Source of the DNA: Pelotomaculum isophthalicicum JI | GTDB lineage: Bacteria; Bacillota; Desulfotomaculia; Desulfotomaculales; Pelotomaculaceae | Direction of reading: 5' to 3' | Length of the DNA stretch: 64,000 bases | Assembly (NCBI RefSeq): GCF_029478095.1 | Contig: NZ_JAKOAV010000008.1 | Span: forward strand, 1-64,000 | Part shown: positions 43,430 through 52,322 of the stretch, in pieces | Layout: the number at the start of each line of letters is the position of its first letter | Numbering within the stretch: the first letter of the stretch is position 1 | Translations under genes and position numbers: made by a program | The notes under the pieces: generated by a model | The model's input: only the letters and a program-made list of their open reading frames with translations | Database searches by the model: none | What the model was told of the DNA's origin: nothing

Positions 43430-43990
43430 GTGCATCCAGACGGTGAAAAAATATTGCTTACAGAAGAGCAAATAAAGCTGCAGGTAACTAAATTAGGCAG
43501 GCAGATTTCACAAGACTATGCTAATAAAGAAATATTGGTAGTCGGCATACTTAAAGGCGCTATGGTGTTTCTGGCCGACCTGGTACGCAAAATTACGATA
43601 CCAACTTACTTTGATTTCGTCGCTGTATCCAGCTATGGAAGCTCAACCAAATCATCAGGGGTGGTCCGGATTCTTAAAGATTTAGACCGGAGCATCCAGG
43701 GCCGTCATATTTTAATCGTGGAAGACATCATTGATTCCGGCCTGACCCTGAATTACCTGTCAGATAATTTGAGCTCCCGCGGCCCTGCCAGCATTAAATT
43801 ATGCGCGCTGCTCGACAAACCGTCCAGGCGAATCGAACCGGTGAATATCGATTACTGCGGCTTCACCATTCCTGACGAATTTGTGGTCGGATACGGCCTT
43901 GACTACAATGAGCGTTACCGGAACCTCCCCTACATTATGATTTTAAGTCCGAAAATTTACGGTGGAGGAAAACAAAATGTCACTGCATGA
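43430..43990 (+). CDS. hpt: Hypoxanthine phosphoribosyltransferase
   Basis: This is a 186-aa purine salvage enzyme converting hypoxanthine/guanine and PRPP to IMP/GMP. It has [14 protein letters not shown], the PRPP loop [14 protein letters not shown] and [17 protein letters not shown]. The GTG at 43430 follows a GGGGGG site and matches family length; a longer frame from 43388 adds an N-terminal stretch not seen in the family. It overlaps guaA by 14 nt, a purine operon. Confidence 0.92.
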   Translation: MHPDGEKILLTEEQIKLQVTKLGRQISQDYANKEILVVGILKGAMVFLADLVRKITIPTYFDFVAVSSYGSSTKSSGVVRILKDLDRSIQGRHILIVEDIIDSGLTLNYLSDNLSSRGPASIKLCALLDKPSRRIEPVNIDYCGFTIPDEFVVGYGLDYNERYRNLPYIMILSPKIYGGGKQNVTA

Positions 43991-45518
43991 GCAAGAAATG
44001 ATCATTGTGCTCGATTTTGGCGGCCAATACAGCCACCTGATCGCGCGCCGCATCAGGGATCTGAAGGTATTCTGCGAGATGCTGCCGTTTTCAACACCAC
44101 TTGAAGACATTATTGCCAAAGGGGCCAAAGGAATTGTTTTCTCCGGCGGGCCTTCCAGCGTTTACAGTGAAGGCGCTCCTTCATGCGACCCGGGCATCTA
44201 TAAACTGGGCATCCCGATATTGGGCATTTGCTATGGTATGCAACTTATGGGCCGTCAGTTGGGCGGCGTGGTATCTCCCGCCGCGCACCGGGAATACGGC
44301 AAGACAGAATTGACTGTGCTTGAGCGGGACAAGCTTTTCATAAACCTGGAGCCAACCGAACAATGCTGGATGAGTCACGGCGACATGGTCGAATCACCAC
44401 CACCGGGATTTACTGTCACGGCGACTACCAGCAAGGCGCCCGTAGCAGCCATGGCTCGCGCGGAGCAGTCCTTATACGCGGTGCAGTTTCACCCGGAAGT
44501 GGTTCACACGCCAAAAGGGCAGGATATACTGCAAAGATTTCTCTTTGATATATGCGGCTGCCACGGTCTTTGGACCATGACCTCATTTCTTGAACAAGCC
44601 GTTGATGAAATACGCCGGCAAGTGGGAGATAAGAAAGTGCTTTGCGGCCTGAGCGGCGGAGTGGATTCTTCCGTCGCCGCTGTTCTGGTCCATCAGGCGG
44701 TAGGCGACCGTCTTACCTGCGTCTTTGTGGATCACGGCCTGTTGCGCAAAGGTGAAGCGGAGCAGGTTCTTAAAGTTTTCAGGGATAAATTTAAAATCAA
44801 TCTCATCGGGGTTGAAGCGCATGAACGCTTCCTTTCGAAATTATCAGGTGTAACAGATCCCGAACGCAAGAGGAAAATTATCGGGGAAGAATTTATCCGC
44901 GTTTTTGAAGAAGAAGCGGATAAACTTGGCCAAATAGATTTTCTGGTGCAGGGAACGCTTTACCCTGATGTGGTGGAAAGCGGCACCGCCACGGCGGCCG
45001 TAATCAAGTCACACCACAATGTGGGCGGACTGCCGGAGGACATGCGGCTGAAATTAATTGAACCACTGTGCTGGCTATTTAAAGATGAAGTGAGAGCGCT
45101 GGGTGAAGAGATGGGGCTGCCGGACGAAGTCGTTTGGCGCCAGCCATTCCCGGGGCCTGGACTGGGAGTCCGTATTACCGGTGAAGTTAACGCCGAGAAG
45201 GTGGCAATCTTACAAGAAGCGGACGCAATATTTGAAGAAGAAATTAGAAAGGCCGGCCTTTACCGGAAGATCTGGCAATCCTTCGCCGTATTGCCCGACA
45301 TGAGAAGTGTGGGGGTAATGGGAGACGAGCGTACCTATGCTTATACAGTGGCGCTTAGGGCGGTAAATAGCCAGGACGCTATGACTGCTGACTGGGTTCG
45401 CCTTCCTTACGAAGTGCTTGAGTCTGTCTCTTCCCGCATTGTCAGCGAGATCAGGGCCGTTAACAGGGTGGTTTACGACATTACTTCAAAACCGCCGGCG
45501 ACAATAGAGTGGGAATAG
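43977..45518 (+). CDS. guaA: GMP synthase (glutamine-hydrolysing)
   Basis: This is a 513-aa enzyme: an N-terminal class I glutamine amidotransferase ([23 protein letters not shown] with the Cys, FHPEV with His), the ATP pyrophosphatase domain with SGGVDSSV, and the C-terminal dimerisation domain ([12 protein letters not shown]-type stretch [16 protein letters not shown], then KPPATIEWE). It converts XMP to GMP. The start at 43977 has GGTGGAGG upstream and overlaps the end of hpt. Confidence 0.95.
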   Translation: MSLHEQEMIIVLDFGGQYSHLIARRIRDLKVFCEMLPFSTPLEDIIAKGAKGIVFSGGPSSVYSEGAPSCDPGIYKLGIPILGICYGMQLMGRQLGGVVSPAAHREYGKTELTVLERDKLFINLEPTEQCWMSHGDMVESPPPGFTVTATTSKAPVAAMARAEQSLYAVQFHPEVVHTPKGQDILQRFLFDICGCHGLWTMTSFLEQAVDEIRRQVGDKKVLCGLSGGVDSSVAAVLVHQAVGDRLTCVFVDHGLLRKGEAEQVLKVFRDKFKINLIGVEAHERFLSKLSGVTDPERKRKIIGEEFIRVFEEEADKLGQIDFLVQGTLYPDVVESGTATAAVIKSHHNVGGLPEDMRLKLIEPLCWLFKDEVRALGEEMGLPDEVVWRQPFPGPGLGVRITGEVNAEKVAILQEADAIFEEEIRKAGLYRKIWQSFAVLPDMRSVGVMGDERTYAYTVALRAVNSQDAMTADWVRLPYEVLESVSSRIVSEIRAVNRVVYDITSKPPATIEWE

Positions 45519-45727
45519 CATCTCTAACATTATTTATCAAATGCCGATATTTATACCTAAAGAAATGGTTATTTAAAACGCGGGACAACTTTATCAGTTT
45601 TAAGAATTATGGATAGTTCACTCAAAATAAAATCAATTTGATGACTGTAATATGAGTTCGCAAATACGTTAGACCTAACCTAATAATACAACACTAAGCA
45701 ACTTTATAATAAATTTAGCGTTTATAT

Positions 45728-45756
45728 TTGACATTATAATATTACCTATATATAAT
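45728..45756 (+). promoter_or_regulatory. Strong sigma-A-type promoter
   Basis: TTGACA at 45728-45733 and TATAAT at 45751-45756 with exactly 17 bp between them, 35 bp before the 107-aa gene. The rest of the spacer between guaA and this gene shows no gene. Confidence 0.8.
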
Positions 45757-45791
45757 AATTTCTAAAATACAAAAAGGTGGTCTAAAACAAA

Positions 45792-46115
45792 ATGGCATTC
45801 GAAGTTTATAAGCCAAGAGGGGAACGGGCTGAAAAATTACCCCTAGTATCATTGTCAAAGAATTCTCTGGTGATGAACAACAAAGCGCGCGAAAAACTAA
45901 ACAAACCTGAAATTGTGGAATTAGCATATGACAAGAGCAGCAACACAATAAGAATCAAGTCATCAAAAGACGGCCTGAATGTTAAAAAGACAAAGGTTTT
46001 CGCCAAAGGGTTTTTTAATTACTTCGATATAAATAAAAAGGGAAGATTCGCAGCCGTTTATGACGAAAACGAAAGTGCACTTTATGTAAACATCGATAAC
46101 ACTAACCTGCAATAA
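45792..46115 (+). CDS. Small conserved protein of unknown function
   Basis: This 107-aa soluble protein begins MAFEVYKPRGERAEKLPLVSLSKNSLVMNNKAREKL; two beta-rich halves (VELAYDKSSNTIRIKSS; GRFAAVYDENESALYVNI) follow. The opening recalls AbrB-like or SpoVT-like dimer proteins but lacks their conserved motifs. A perfect consensus promoter, AAAGGTGG ribosome site and strong terminator frame it as an independent, well-expressed gene. Confidence 0.65.
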   Translation: MAFEVYKPRGERAEKLPLVSLSKNSLVMNNKAREKLNKPEIVELAYDKSSNTIRIKSSKDGLNVKKTKVFAKGFFNYFDINKKGRFAAVYDENESALYVNIDNTNLQ

Positions 46116-46134
46116 AGCAGGTTAGTTTGTTTTT
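46102..46134. terminator. Bidirectional terminator
   Basis: CTAACCTGC and GCAGGTTAG (9 bp) around AATAAA, then TTTGTTTTT. It lies between the small gene and the convergent symporter gene and partly overlaps the latter's stop. Confidence 0.85.
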
Positions 46135-47522
46135 GGATATCTGGAAGCCGGAAACATCACTGAACAAATCAAAAGAACAATGAAACTTGCCAGCAAGCCT
46201 GCATATAATGGATCAATTCCTCCAGGAACGGCTAGTTTCCAAGCCAGGTCGGCCATCGGCCCTACTGCCAGGGCTAAAATGCCGCCTATGGGGCTGACTA
46301 AATTTTTAAAGAAAACCGCACCTAACAACGGAAGAAATATGCAAGCCCCACGCAACCCCATGGAGAGAAAGCTCCATTGCAAGATCATTGATTTCAGGTT
46401 TCCAGTTACAAAGAGAATGGTCAAACCTATTACTGCAATCAGAACTACCCTTGATATCATCAACATGCGGCGGTCGTCAGCCTGAGTATTGATGTATTTC
46501 TGATAAATATCCCTGGTAAACATAGTGCTAATCCCTAAAGTAAGGCCTGCCGCAGTCCCTATGACAGCCACTAACAGCACAGCCAGCACAATCCCCCCAA
46601 GCCAGGGGGGCAAGAAATTGATCACAAACACCGGCAAGGCTTCGGAAGCTATCATATCCGGGTAGTTCAATTTCATGTACATGCCGACAAGCAATCCCGC
46701 CAAGCCACTCGGCAGCACAAGAACTCCCGAACATATAGCGCCAAGCTTGGACGTTTTTACATCTTTTCCGGAAAACATCGCTTGCAAATAAGTCTGTGTG
46801 GACATAACTCCCACAATTAGCGAAAAGCCGGCGGCTATGTCCGTGGAGAACCCCCGGCCAAAGAAACTGAGCCAGGGGAAAGGAGGAAATGAGTTGATGA
46901 TGCCTGCCGCTCCCCCCACCTTGGTGTAAGCCAGCAAGCCTGTGACAATTAAAGAACTATATAGGATAACAAGTTTCACAATTCCTACAATACCGGTGCT
47001 CATTACTCCGCCAAAATAGACATAGCATATTACCAGAACTATGGCGATTAAGGCGGCGTTAATAGAACTAAGTTGAAATATTGGTGATATTAAGGCAATA
47101 GCAGCCAAAATTTGGGCTATGATATTTAAGAATATACCCGTTGAACTAAAGATACTGGCAATGGGCCCCGCGGCCGGACCATAATTCATAACTAAAAATT
47201 GCGGTATTGTTTCTAATTTCGACTCCCGCAGCGGCTTGGCCAATAGTAAAGCGAGCAAAAAGCAGCCTGCTCCCGCGCCAAGGGTGAACCACCAAGCCGA
47301 CATGCCATACCTAAAAGCCAATTCCGCTGTTCCAACAGTTGAAGCGCCTCCCACCAGAGTTCCTGTAATAGTTCCTATTATCAGAATTACCCCGGCTTTT
47401 CTCCCGCTCACTGTGAAATCGGCGGCGCCGCTAACCTGCCTGCCCGCGTAAATGCCCACAAGGGATACAAAAGTCAATGTTAGCACAATACTGATTATAT
47501 GGGAATAAGTTAAGCCATACAT
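46122..47522 (-). CDS. Sodium:solute symporter family transporter
   Basis: This 466-aa protein has 12-13 membrane helices of the SSS family, starting with YAGRQVSGAADFTVSGRKAG and containing GTLVGGASTVGTAE and GTAAGLTLGISTMFTRDIYQ near 320-345. It imports a solute with sodium; the substrate (carboxylate, amino acid or proline-like) cannot be told. It overlaps the 3' end of the PAAR-like gene, so it may be coupled to it. Confidence 0.87.
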   Translation of the reverse strand: MYGLTYSHIISIVLTLTFVSLVGIYAGRQVSGAADFTVSGRKAGVILIIGTITGTLVGGASTVGTAELAFRYGMSAWWFTLGAGAGCFLLALLLAKPLRESKLETIPQFLVMNYGPAAGPIASIFSSTGIFLNIIAQILAAIALISPIFQLSSINAALIAIVLVICYVYFGGVMSTGIVGIVKLVILYSSLIVTGLLAYTKVGGAAGIINSFPPFPWLSFFGRGFSTDIAAGFSLIVGVMSTQTYLQAMFSGKDVKTSKLGAICSGVLVLPSGLAGLLVGMYMKLNYPDMIASEALPVFVINFLPPWLGGIVLAVLLVAVIGTAAGLTLGISTMFTRDIYQKYINTQADDRRMLMISRVVLIAVIGLTILFVTGNLKSMILQWSFLSMGLRGACIFLPLLGAVFFKNLVSPIGGILALAVGPMADLAWKLAVPGGIDPLYAGLLASFIVLLICSVMFPASRYPKTN

Positions 47523-47916
47523 TGAAGATCCTGGTTTCTTGGGTTTTAAATTGCCCCGGGCTGATTATTTGGATTACTCCGCCCCAAGCGCACATTAATT
47601 TCGACGAATTATTCAGCGCCGGCATATTTCCGATCAGCACCTGCGGGCTGCCAGGCGCCCATGGAGCGGGCGTGACCGGCACGCAAGGCATCGGAGTTAA
47701 AACACCCATAGCCGCCGCCGTGGCTGACGCGACTGTGGGATTAGCCATGGAGTTACACATCCCAAAAGGCAGTATATTAACCATTGGCGCAAAATCCATT
47801 ATTGTAGCGGCAGGCGTGGTTGCTAACACACGGTTTACCGGCAGCACCATCAACGTAGACGGCGCAACTCCGAAGCTGCATTGCAAGTTGGCCCCGTTGC
47901 ATACAAGAACGCCCAT
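47431..47916 (-). CDS. DUF4280 PAAR-like protein
   Basis: This 161-aa protein has the DUF4280 PAAR-like core: VLVCNGANLQCSFG near the start, NILPFGMCNSMANPTVA, PMPCVPVTPAPWAPGSP, VLIGNMPALNNSSKLMCAWGGVIQI. PAAR-like spike proteins sit at the tip of contractile injection systems, but no sheath, tube or baseplate genes are in this window. About 36 residues after the core have no family match and overlap the symporter start, so its C-terminus is odd. It follows HD-GYP and PilZ genes on one strand. GGGAGTGATTTGCCA precedes the ATG. Confidence 0.8.
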   Translation of the reverse strand: MGVLVCNGANLQCSFGVAPSTLMVLPVNRVLATTPAATIMDFAPMVNILPFGMCNSMANPTVASATAAAMGVLTPMPCVPVTPAPWAPGSPQVLIGNMPALNNSSKLMCAWGGVIQIISPGQFKTQETRIFNVWLNLFPYNQYCANIDFCIPCGHLRGQAG

Positions 47917-47951
47917 TGGCAAATCACTCCCACAACAGATGCTAATTGAGC

Positions 47952-48563
47952 TTAAACTGAAGTCCTGGAATAAACATTTGCAAGCGTATCCAGTTCCTTA
48001 CGGACACCCGGCAGCAGATAAAGAAATTCAAAACCGCAATAATGGATATTATCATAACTTTTTAGCGAAGCCAAGCGCACTTTAATATTAAATGAAACAT
48101 TGCTTATCCGAAAGCTTGCGTAGATATCGTCACCGCTTTGCAACATCTTTGCCAGATCAGGAACCATGTAGGCCGTCAGGCCGCCCGCCGAAAACTTCAC
48201 AAGAGTTGTTTGCACAGACTGTTTACCTGTGGAAAACTTAACATTTGTGGCGTATTTGGCGCTAAGAAATTTTCTTTTTTTTTGGCCAAAATGTTCCGGT
48301 ATAGCCAGTCCATAAAATTTAGAAGAATCTGTTCCTATTTCCTCCAAACTCGTTTCAGCGCTATAAAACGCGGACGGCTTAACCAAACTCACCTTAACCC
48401 GCTGTTTTTCCTGCAGCATTAAAACCTGTCCATTTATTCTTGGAAGACCTATCCAGAAAAGCTTTTCATCAACTTCTGTGACAATAGCTTTAAATTCAAT
48501 CTGCTCAGAGACCTGCAAATTGACCTCTTGCTTAACAACAATTATATCATTTTCATTAGTCAC
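47952..48563 (-). CDS. PilZ/YcgR-like c-di-GMP binding protein
   Basis: This 203-aa protein has an N-terminal YcgR-type domain (LQVSEQIEFKAIVTEVDEKLFWIGLP) and a C-terminal PilZ-like domain (KFLSAKYATNVKFS, VKFSAGGLTAYMV), ending YCGFEFLYLLPG. The canonical RxxxR motif is not fully clear, so c-di-GMP binding is probable but unproven. The GTG at 48563 with AAGGAG upstream is chosen; a longer frame starts in the HD-GYP gene. Confidence 0.75.
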   Translation of the reverse strand: MTNENDIIVVKQEVNLQVSEQIEFKAIVTEVDEKLFWIGLPRINGQVLMLQEKQRVKVSLVKPSAFYSAETSLEEIGTDSSKFYGLAIPEHFGQKKRKFLSAKYATNVKFSTGKQSVQTTLVKFSAGGLTAYMVPDLAKMLQSGDDIYASFRISNVSFNIKVRLASLKSYDNIHYCGFEFLYLLPGVRKELDTLANVYSRTSV

Positions 48564-49668
48564 GTAAATGCAACTCCTTAGATTTATATCCCAATGAATC
48601 CTGCAAAACCTTAAGCACGCAAAGCCCGGGTTTCTCAAACAGAGGCAGATCATACTGTTTTGTTACAGGTTTGTATTGATTGTTATAGAAAATACGTACC
48701 AAAGGATATAGTGAGTAACCTTTCGGGGTGTCAACCGACACACCAATCATGCCGTTATTTAACTCAACGAGTGTCCCGGCAGGATAAGCGGCTATATTGT
48801 ACATAAAAGCTTTTGCAACATTCTCTTTGACGTAATAGTTGCCTGCAGCTAAACACATCTCGAAAGCTTCATGAGGCGGGAATGCCTTCCGGTAAACTCT
48901 GTTCGCCGTGATCGCGTCAAACCTGTCGGCGATGGCTACAACTTGAGAGTATTCGTGGATCCTGTCACTCTGTATCCCTGCCGGGTAGCCTGACCCATCA
49001 TAATTTTCATGGTGCTGAAGCGCCATAAGCGCCTGTATTTCACCGATATTTTCAGCATTGCGAATGAGTTCGTAACCCAAAATTGTGTGTTTTTTCATAA
49101 TTCCAAATTCTTCGGAAGTTAAGGCCCCTGGTTTATTCAGGATTTCATCCGGTATTTTAACCTTGCCCAGGTCGTGCAGCAACGCCCCAACCCCCAGCAC
49201 TTCCAACTCTTCGCGACTGTATCCCAATGTAATGCCAGTCATCAAGGCCAGCGTGCATACATTGACAGAATGAGCGAAAGTGTAATCATCCTGTGAACGC
49301 AGGTCTACCAGGTTAAATATTAAGTTTTTATTATTCAGGAGTTGCTCGGTAAATTCACCGACAGTATTATAGAGTGTCTGCGGTTCAATTACCAGGCGGC
49401 CGGACTCCTTGGCATTAACAAGGATATTTCTCACCTGGTTCACAGCCGCCAGGCGCGTTTGCCATTTTATCACGTCATTAACCTGTTGACCAATTTGCGC
49501 TCCATCTACCCATACAACAGTCACACCTTGTTTGAGAAGTTGTTGAATGTAGGTGTCGGTGAGTTGCTTCCCGGCCCTTAAAAGTTCTTCACCTCTACTG
49601 TTGTAAATCGCGCTGCTAAGTACCATGCCCGGCCGGAGAGATGAAATTTCAATCTTTCGCAAAATCAA
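48556..49668 (-). CDS. HD-GYP domain phosphodiesterase
   Basis: This 370-aa protein has an N-terminal DUF3391-like region (about 1-90) and a full HD-GYP domain: LGVGALLHDLGKVKIP, HHENYDGSGYPAGI (HHE...GxGYP), and VVAIADRFDAITANR. HD-GYP enzymes degrade c-di-GMP to GMP. It is the first gene of a run with the PilZ and PAAR-like genes. It starts at a TTG with GGGGATG upstream. In 49669-49872 no gene is seen; TGTCGAG and TGTCGAT variants of the 0A-box lie there. Confidence 0.9.
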   Translation of the reverse strand: MILRKIEISSLRPGMVLSSAIYNSRGEELLRAGKQLTDTYIQQLLKQGVTVVWVDGAQIGQQVNDVIKWQTRLAAVNQVRNILVNAKESGRLVIEPQTLYNTVGEFTEQLLNNKNLIFNLVDLRSQDDYTFAHSVNVCTLALMTGITLGYSREELEVLGVGALLHDLGKVKIPDEILNKPGALTSEEFGIMKKHTILGYELIRNAENIGEIQALMALQHHENYDGSGYPAGIQSDRIHEYSQVVAIADRFDAITANRVYRKAFPPHEAFEMCLAAGNYYVKENVAKAFMYNIAAYPAGTLVELNNGMIGVSVDTPKGYSLYPLVRIFYNNQYKPVTKQYDLPLFEKPGLCVLKVLQDSLGYKSKELHLRD

Positions 49669-49872
49669 TTCATCCCCATCATTTGTTTTTAAATCTATTT
49701 ATGGTAAAATTACTCTATTTTTTTCTGCGCCGATCAAAAAATTCCTTCAGAGATTTTGTCGAGTTGTGTCGATTAAGTTATTTTTTTACAAAATGAGTCT
49801 ATTTTTGCATGTATAAAATATTGCCCTCTAATTAAAATAAGTTTATAAATTCAAAAAAGGAGGTTCCACAAT

Positions 49873-50043
49873 TTGGACAAATCTTATGATAAAAGCAATA
49901 AGAACCGAAAAGCGCATGATATTCCTCAAGATATGATAGAAGACATACACAAGGCCAAACTGAACGATCCTAAAGCACATGAATATGAAATCAAGAAGAA
50001 TATGTCTAAACATCAAACCGGGAAAAAGGGCATTAAATTCTAA
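49873..50043 (+). CDS. Small basic hydrophilic protein, unknown
   Basis: A 56-codon ORF starts at TTG behind GGAGG and encodes MDKSYDKSNKNRKAHDIPQD...EIKKNMSKHQTGKKGIKF, rich in Lys, Asp and His with no hydrophobic core. It is too short for most gene finders. Its layout, small and very basic, recalls small acid-soluble or DNA-associated proteins, but there is no family match. A short hairpin at 50081-50109 follows. Confidence 0.5.
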   Translation: MDKSYDKSNKNRKAHDIPQDMIEDIHKAKLNDPKAHEYEIKKNMSKHQTGKKGIKF

Positions 50044-50080
50044 CATCCTTTTTATAAAATAAGGAATTTAAAAGTTTATG

Positions 50081-50116
50081 GACAGGTTTGAAATTTAATC
50101 ATTCCTGTCTATTTTT
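50081..50116 (+). terminator. Hairpin after the 56-aa ORF
   Basis: GACAGG and CCTGTC pair around an AT-rich loop, followed by TATTTTTAT. Confidence 0.5.
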
Positions 50117-50243
50117 ATGCTTTTCAACTGTGTATTTAAATTATATTTGGTAAAATTATTTTTCTCAGGAAGGAAATTCCGTATAGTATAGAGAATATAT
50201 ATGCATCCACTGAGAAGAATTGGCCAATAGGAGGAGTAATCGC

Positions 50244-50564
50244 ATGGGAGAGCTTATATATGCCAGAAAACAAGACGAAAACAGTTTGACAGGCGACAAT
50301 CATGAATGGGAAGGGCCTTACTCACAGGCTGTGGTGCCTACAATTGATGTATACACAGCCAAGGTACTATTCAGCCTGACCCAAAAAATGATTGAGGATA
50401 CTGTTGACAAACGCGTTTCCGCTTTGGAAAAAAATATTGAAAGAAGAGACCAGGAAGTTATGCGGACGATCCGTAGAATTCAAGCCCAGGTAGTCATACA
50501 ACAAAACAAACACAAATCGCCGTTAACATGGTGGAAGAAATTATTTAAAACCAGACAGGCTTAA
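50244..50564 (+). CDS. Coiled-coil protein of unknown function
   Basis: This 106-aa protein starts at an ATG with AGGAGGAG upstream. The N-terminal part is polar (MGELIYARKQDENSLTGDNHEWEG); residues 40-90 are a probable coiled coil (YTAKVLFSLTQKMIEDTVDKRVSALEKNIERRDQEV). The C-terminus is basic and aromatic (WWKKLFKTRQA), which may touch the membrane. No family recognised. Confidence 0.55.
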   Translation: MGELIYARKQDENSLTGDNHEWEGPYSQAVVPTIDVYTAKVLFSLTQKMIEDTVDKRVSALEKNIERRDQEVMRTIRRIQAQVVIQQNKHKSPLTWWKKLFKTRQA

Positions 50565-50591
50565 CCTTGCGCATTCACGCAAGGTTTTTTT
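50565..50591. terminator. Bidirectional terminator
   Basis: CCTTGCG and CGCAAGG around CATTCA, then seven T. It lies between convergent genes and overlaps the PilZ gene stop. Confidence 0.9.
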
Positions 50592-51348
50592 ATTCATTGT
50601 CATATGCGCTGCATTTCGGACAATACAACTTAACTCCTTTATCTCCTTCAGGCAAGGGTTTTCCACATAAAATACACTCGCCTTTAGATTTCCTTCTTTC
50701 TTCAAGAACAGATTCTTGCTGCTCTTGAAGTATTTTTCTTACAATTTTATCCTGCTCACCTTTTTTTATATTCAAAAATTGCAGGCCGATCATAAATTGT
50801 TTTTTGTCATCGCCGCCACTGTCTTCTGTAACCCTCACTACCCGGCCTTTAAGGTTCAATTCTTCACCATAAGATAACTCTAATATGATTTCCAATTCAT
50901 CATCTTTCTGAAGTTCTTCCCTAGTTGCAAAAAGAAGCCCGCCGCCGCTCATATTTATAACCTTTGCCCGCTTATATTTATCGTCCTCTTCACGTGCGTA
51001 AAGCACTTCTTGCTCAATGGAAAGACGCATCCAGTCTCTTTGTGTGCTGCTTCCTGCAGCTGTACCCGCAGTCCAGATATTTTGATTATTTACTCTCTTC
51101 ATGGTACGATACCGGAAAACAATTAACCCCAGCAGCAAGATAATCAAAGCCAGCCACAACCACAAGTATTGTTGATTCTGCATTATCATATCATTCATAG
51201 CGTCGCCAAAAGCTTGCGTAAGTTTCCACGCATAACCGTCATAACCCATGCTGCCGCAGGCAGGTGTAACCGGCGTTGTTCCCCAAAAAACTACCGTTGC
51301 GAATAGCGCCGCAAGTAGTAAACTAACTCGTTTAATATTAGAAAACAT
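50590..51348 (-). CDS. Membrane-anchored PilZ protein with C-terminal zinc ribbon
   Basis: This 252-aa protein has a signal-like N-terminus (about 5-30), a short extracytoplasmic part with DAMNDMIMQNQQYLWLWL, a membrane helix (about 62-80), a PilZ domain (about 100-215, RDWMRLSIEQEVLYARE, INMSGGGLLF) and a C-terminal double CXXC zinc ribbon (CILCGKPL, YCPKC). PilZ binds c-di-GMP; the ribbon suggests a protein- or nucleic-acid-docking end. This combination is unusual. GGGAGGATATAA precedes the ATG. Confidence 0.82.
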   Translation of the reverse strand: MFSNIKRVSLLLAALFATVVFWGTTPVTPACGSMGYDGYAWKLTQAFGDAMNDMIMQNQQYLWLWLALIILLLGLIVFRYRTMKRVNNQNIWTAGTAAGSSTQRDWMRLSIEQEVLYAREEDDKYKRAKVINMSGGGLLFATREELQKDDELEIILELSYGEELNLKGRVVRVTEDSGGDDKKQFMIGLQFLNIKKGEQDKIVRKILQEQQESVLEERRKSKGECILCGKPLPEGDKGVKLYCPKCSAYDNE

Positions 51349-51526
51349 TTATATCCTCCCTAAAAAATTATACTCTTTTATAACATATTACAAACCATTG
51401 CTTTGAAAAAGTAAAGTGTTTGCTGGAATATTTTTTATACTTCCCCTTGATTGATACTTTCTCGGCAACGAGCTTGATTAATTATGCAGAAATGATATAA
51501 TTATTAAGCCTGCTAAAGATCGATAG

Positions 51527-51585
51527 ACATCTCCTGACCGGGGTTGGTATTCGTCCATGCAGAGCACTTTGAGGTAAGGAGATGT
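51527..51585 (+). promoter_or_regulatory. Hairpin that can mask the ribosome site of the zinc-ribbon gene
   Basis: ACATCTCCT (51527-51535) is exactly complementary to AGGAGATGT (51577-51585), which contains the AAGGAG of the following gene. The 41-nt segment between could form a small aptamer-like structure. I do not recognise a known riboswitch class in it. The rest of 51349-51526 shows no gene. Confidence 0.5.
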
Positions 51586-51590
51586 TTTTA

Positions 51591-51902
51591 TTGTTTTCAA
51601 GCAAGATGTTAGTGTGTAAGGATTGTGGGCAAGAATTCGAATTCACAGTAGGTGAACAAGAATTTTTTGCCGAAAAAGGTTTTACTAATGAACCTTCCAG
51701 ATGTCCTTCCTGCCGTCAGGCAAGAAAAAACAACCGTAACCGTGATCAAGGCAATTGGTCCGGCAACAGGAAAAACCGTCCAATGTATGAAGTTACATGC
51801 GACGGTTGCGGTCAAATAGCACGGGTACCATTTCAACCAGACGGTTCCAGGCCTGTTTACTGCAGTGATTGTTTCCGCAACAATTCCAGCTACGCGCGGT
51901 AA
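51591..51902 (+). CDS. Double zinc-ribbon protein
   Basis: This protein (about 103 aa) has a zinc ribbon near the N-terminus (CKDCGQEFEFTVGEQEFFAEKG...CPSCRQARK) and a second (CDGCGQIARVPFQPDGSRPVYCSDC) joined by an Arg/Asn-rich linker. Homologues are common next to cold-shock genes and probably bind nucleic acid. A TTG at 51591 is about 12 nt from AAGGAG and is preferred; an ATG at 51582 is too close to that site. Confidence 0.75.
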   Translation: MFSSKMLVCKDCGQEFEFTVGEQEFFAEKGFTNEPSRCPSCRQARKNNRNRDQGNWSGNRKNRPMYEVTCDGCGQIARVPFQPDGSRPVYCSDCFRNNSSYAR

Positions 51903-52104
51903 TTGCTGATACCATAATAATAGCGTATACTAAAATAAGCCTACCCGTTAAAAAGGGTGGGCTTGATTTTTAAATAGGAGCCGCGTTGTGTGCCCTAAGG
52001 CCGTTTAAATAAAATTGTCGGGCTAGGTAATTAAATCATTGCTCCTGGTAATACTATATATAGTCTATTTAATATATAGATAATCTACAGGAGGAATTAA
52101 TACT

Positions 52105-52302
52105 ATGTTTGGCACGGTTAAATGGTTTAACGACAGCAAAGGATACGGGTTCATTGAACAAGAAGACGGAACGGACATTTTTGTCCATTATTCAGCCATA
52201 CAAAATTCCGGCTTTAAAACTTTGAACGAAGGTCAGAAGGTACAATTCGACATTAATTCCGGTCCACGCGGCCAACAAGCAGCCAATGTGCAGGTAGTTT
52301 AA
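52105..52302 (+). CDS. cspA: Cold shock protein CspA family
   Basis: This 65-aa single-domain cold-shock protein has RNP1-like KGYGFIEQ and RNP2-like DIFVHYSAI, the whole fold being complete: a single-stranded RNA/DNA-binding beta barrel. CAGGAGG precedes the ATG, with a long AT-rich leader upstream that may act in cold regulation. The zinc-ribbon gene lies just before it. Confidence 0.95.
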   Translation: MFGTVKWFNDSKGYGFIEQEDGTDIFVHYSAIQNSGFKTLNEGQKVQFDINSGPRGQQAANVQVV

Positions 52303-52322
52303 CGGCAAACGACAGAGCTAAT

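Noticed and set aside
47522-48085. A 187-codon plus-strand open frame opposite the PAAR-like gene
   Set aside because: The minus strand encodes a clear DUF4280 protein and the PilZ gene; the plus frame is repetitive antisense of these.
49760-49785. Spo0A boxes near the HD-GYP gene
   Set aside because: TGTCGAG and TGTCGAT differ from the consensus at the last position and are too weak to list.
51527-51585. A known riboswitch
   Set aside because: I could not match the loop to preQ1, THF, SAM, c-di-GMP or other common classes by eye.
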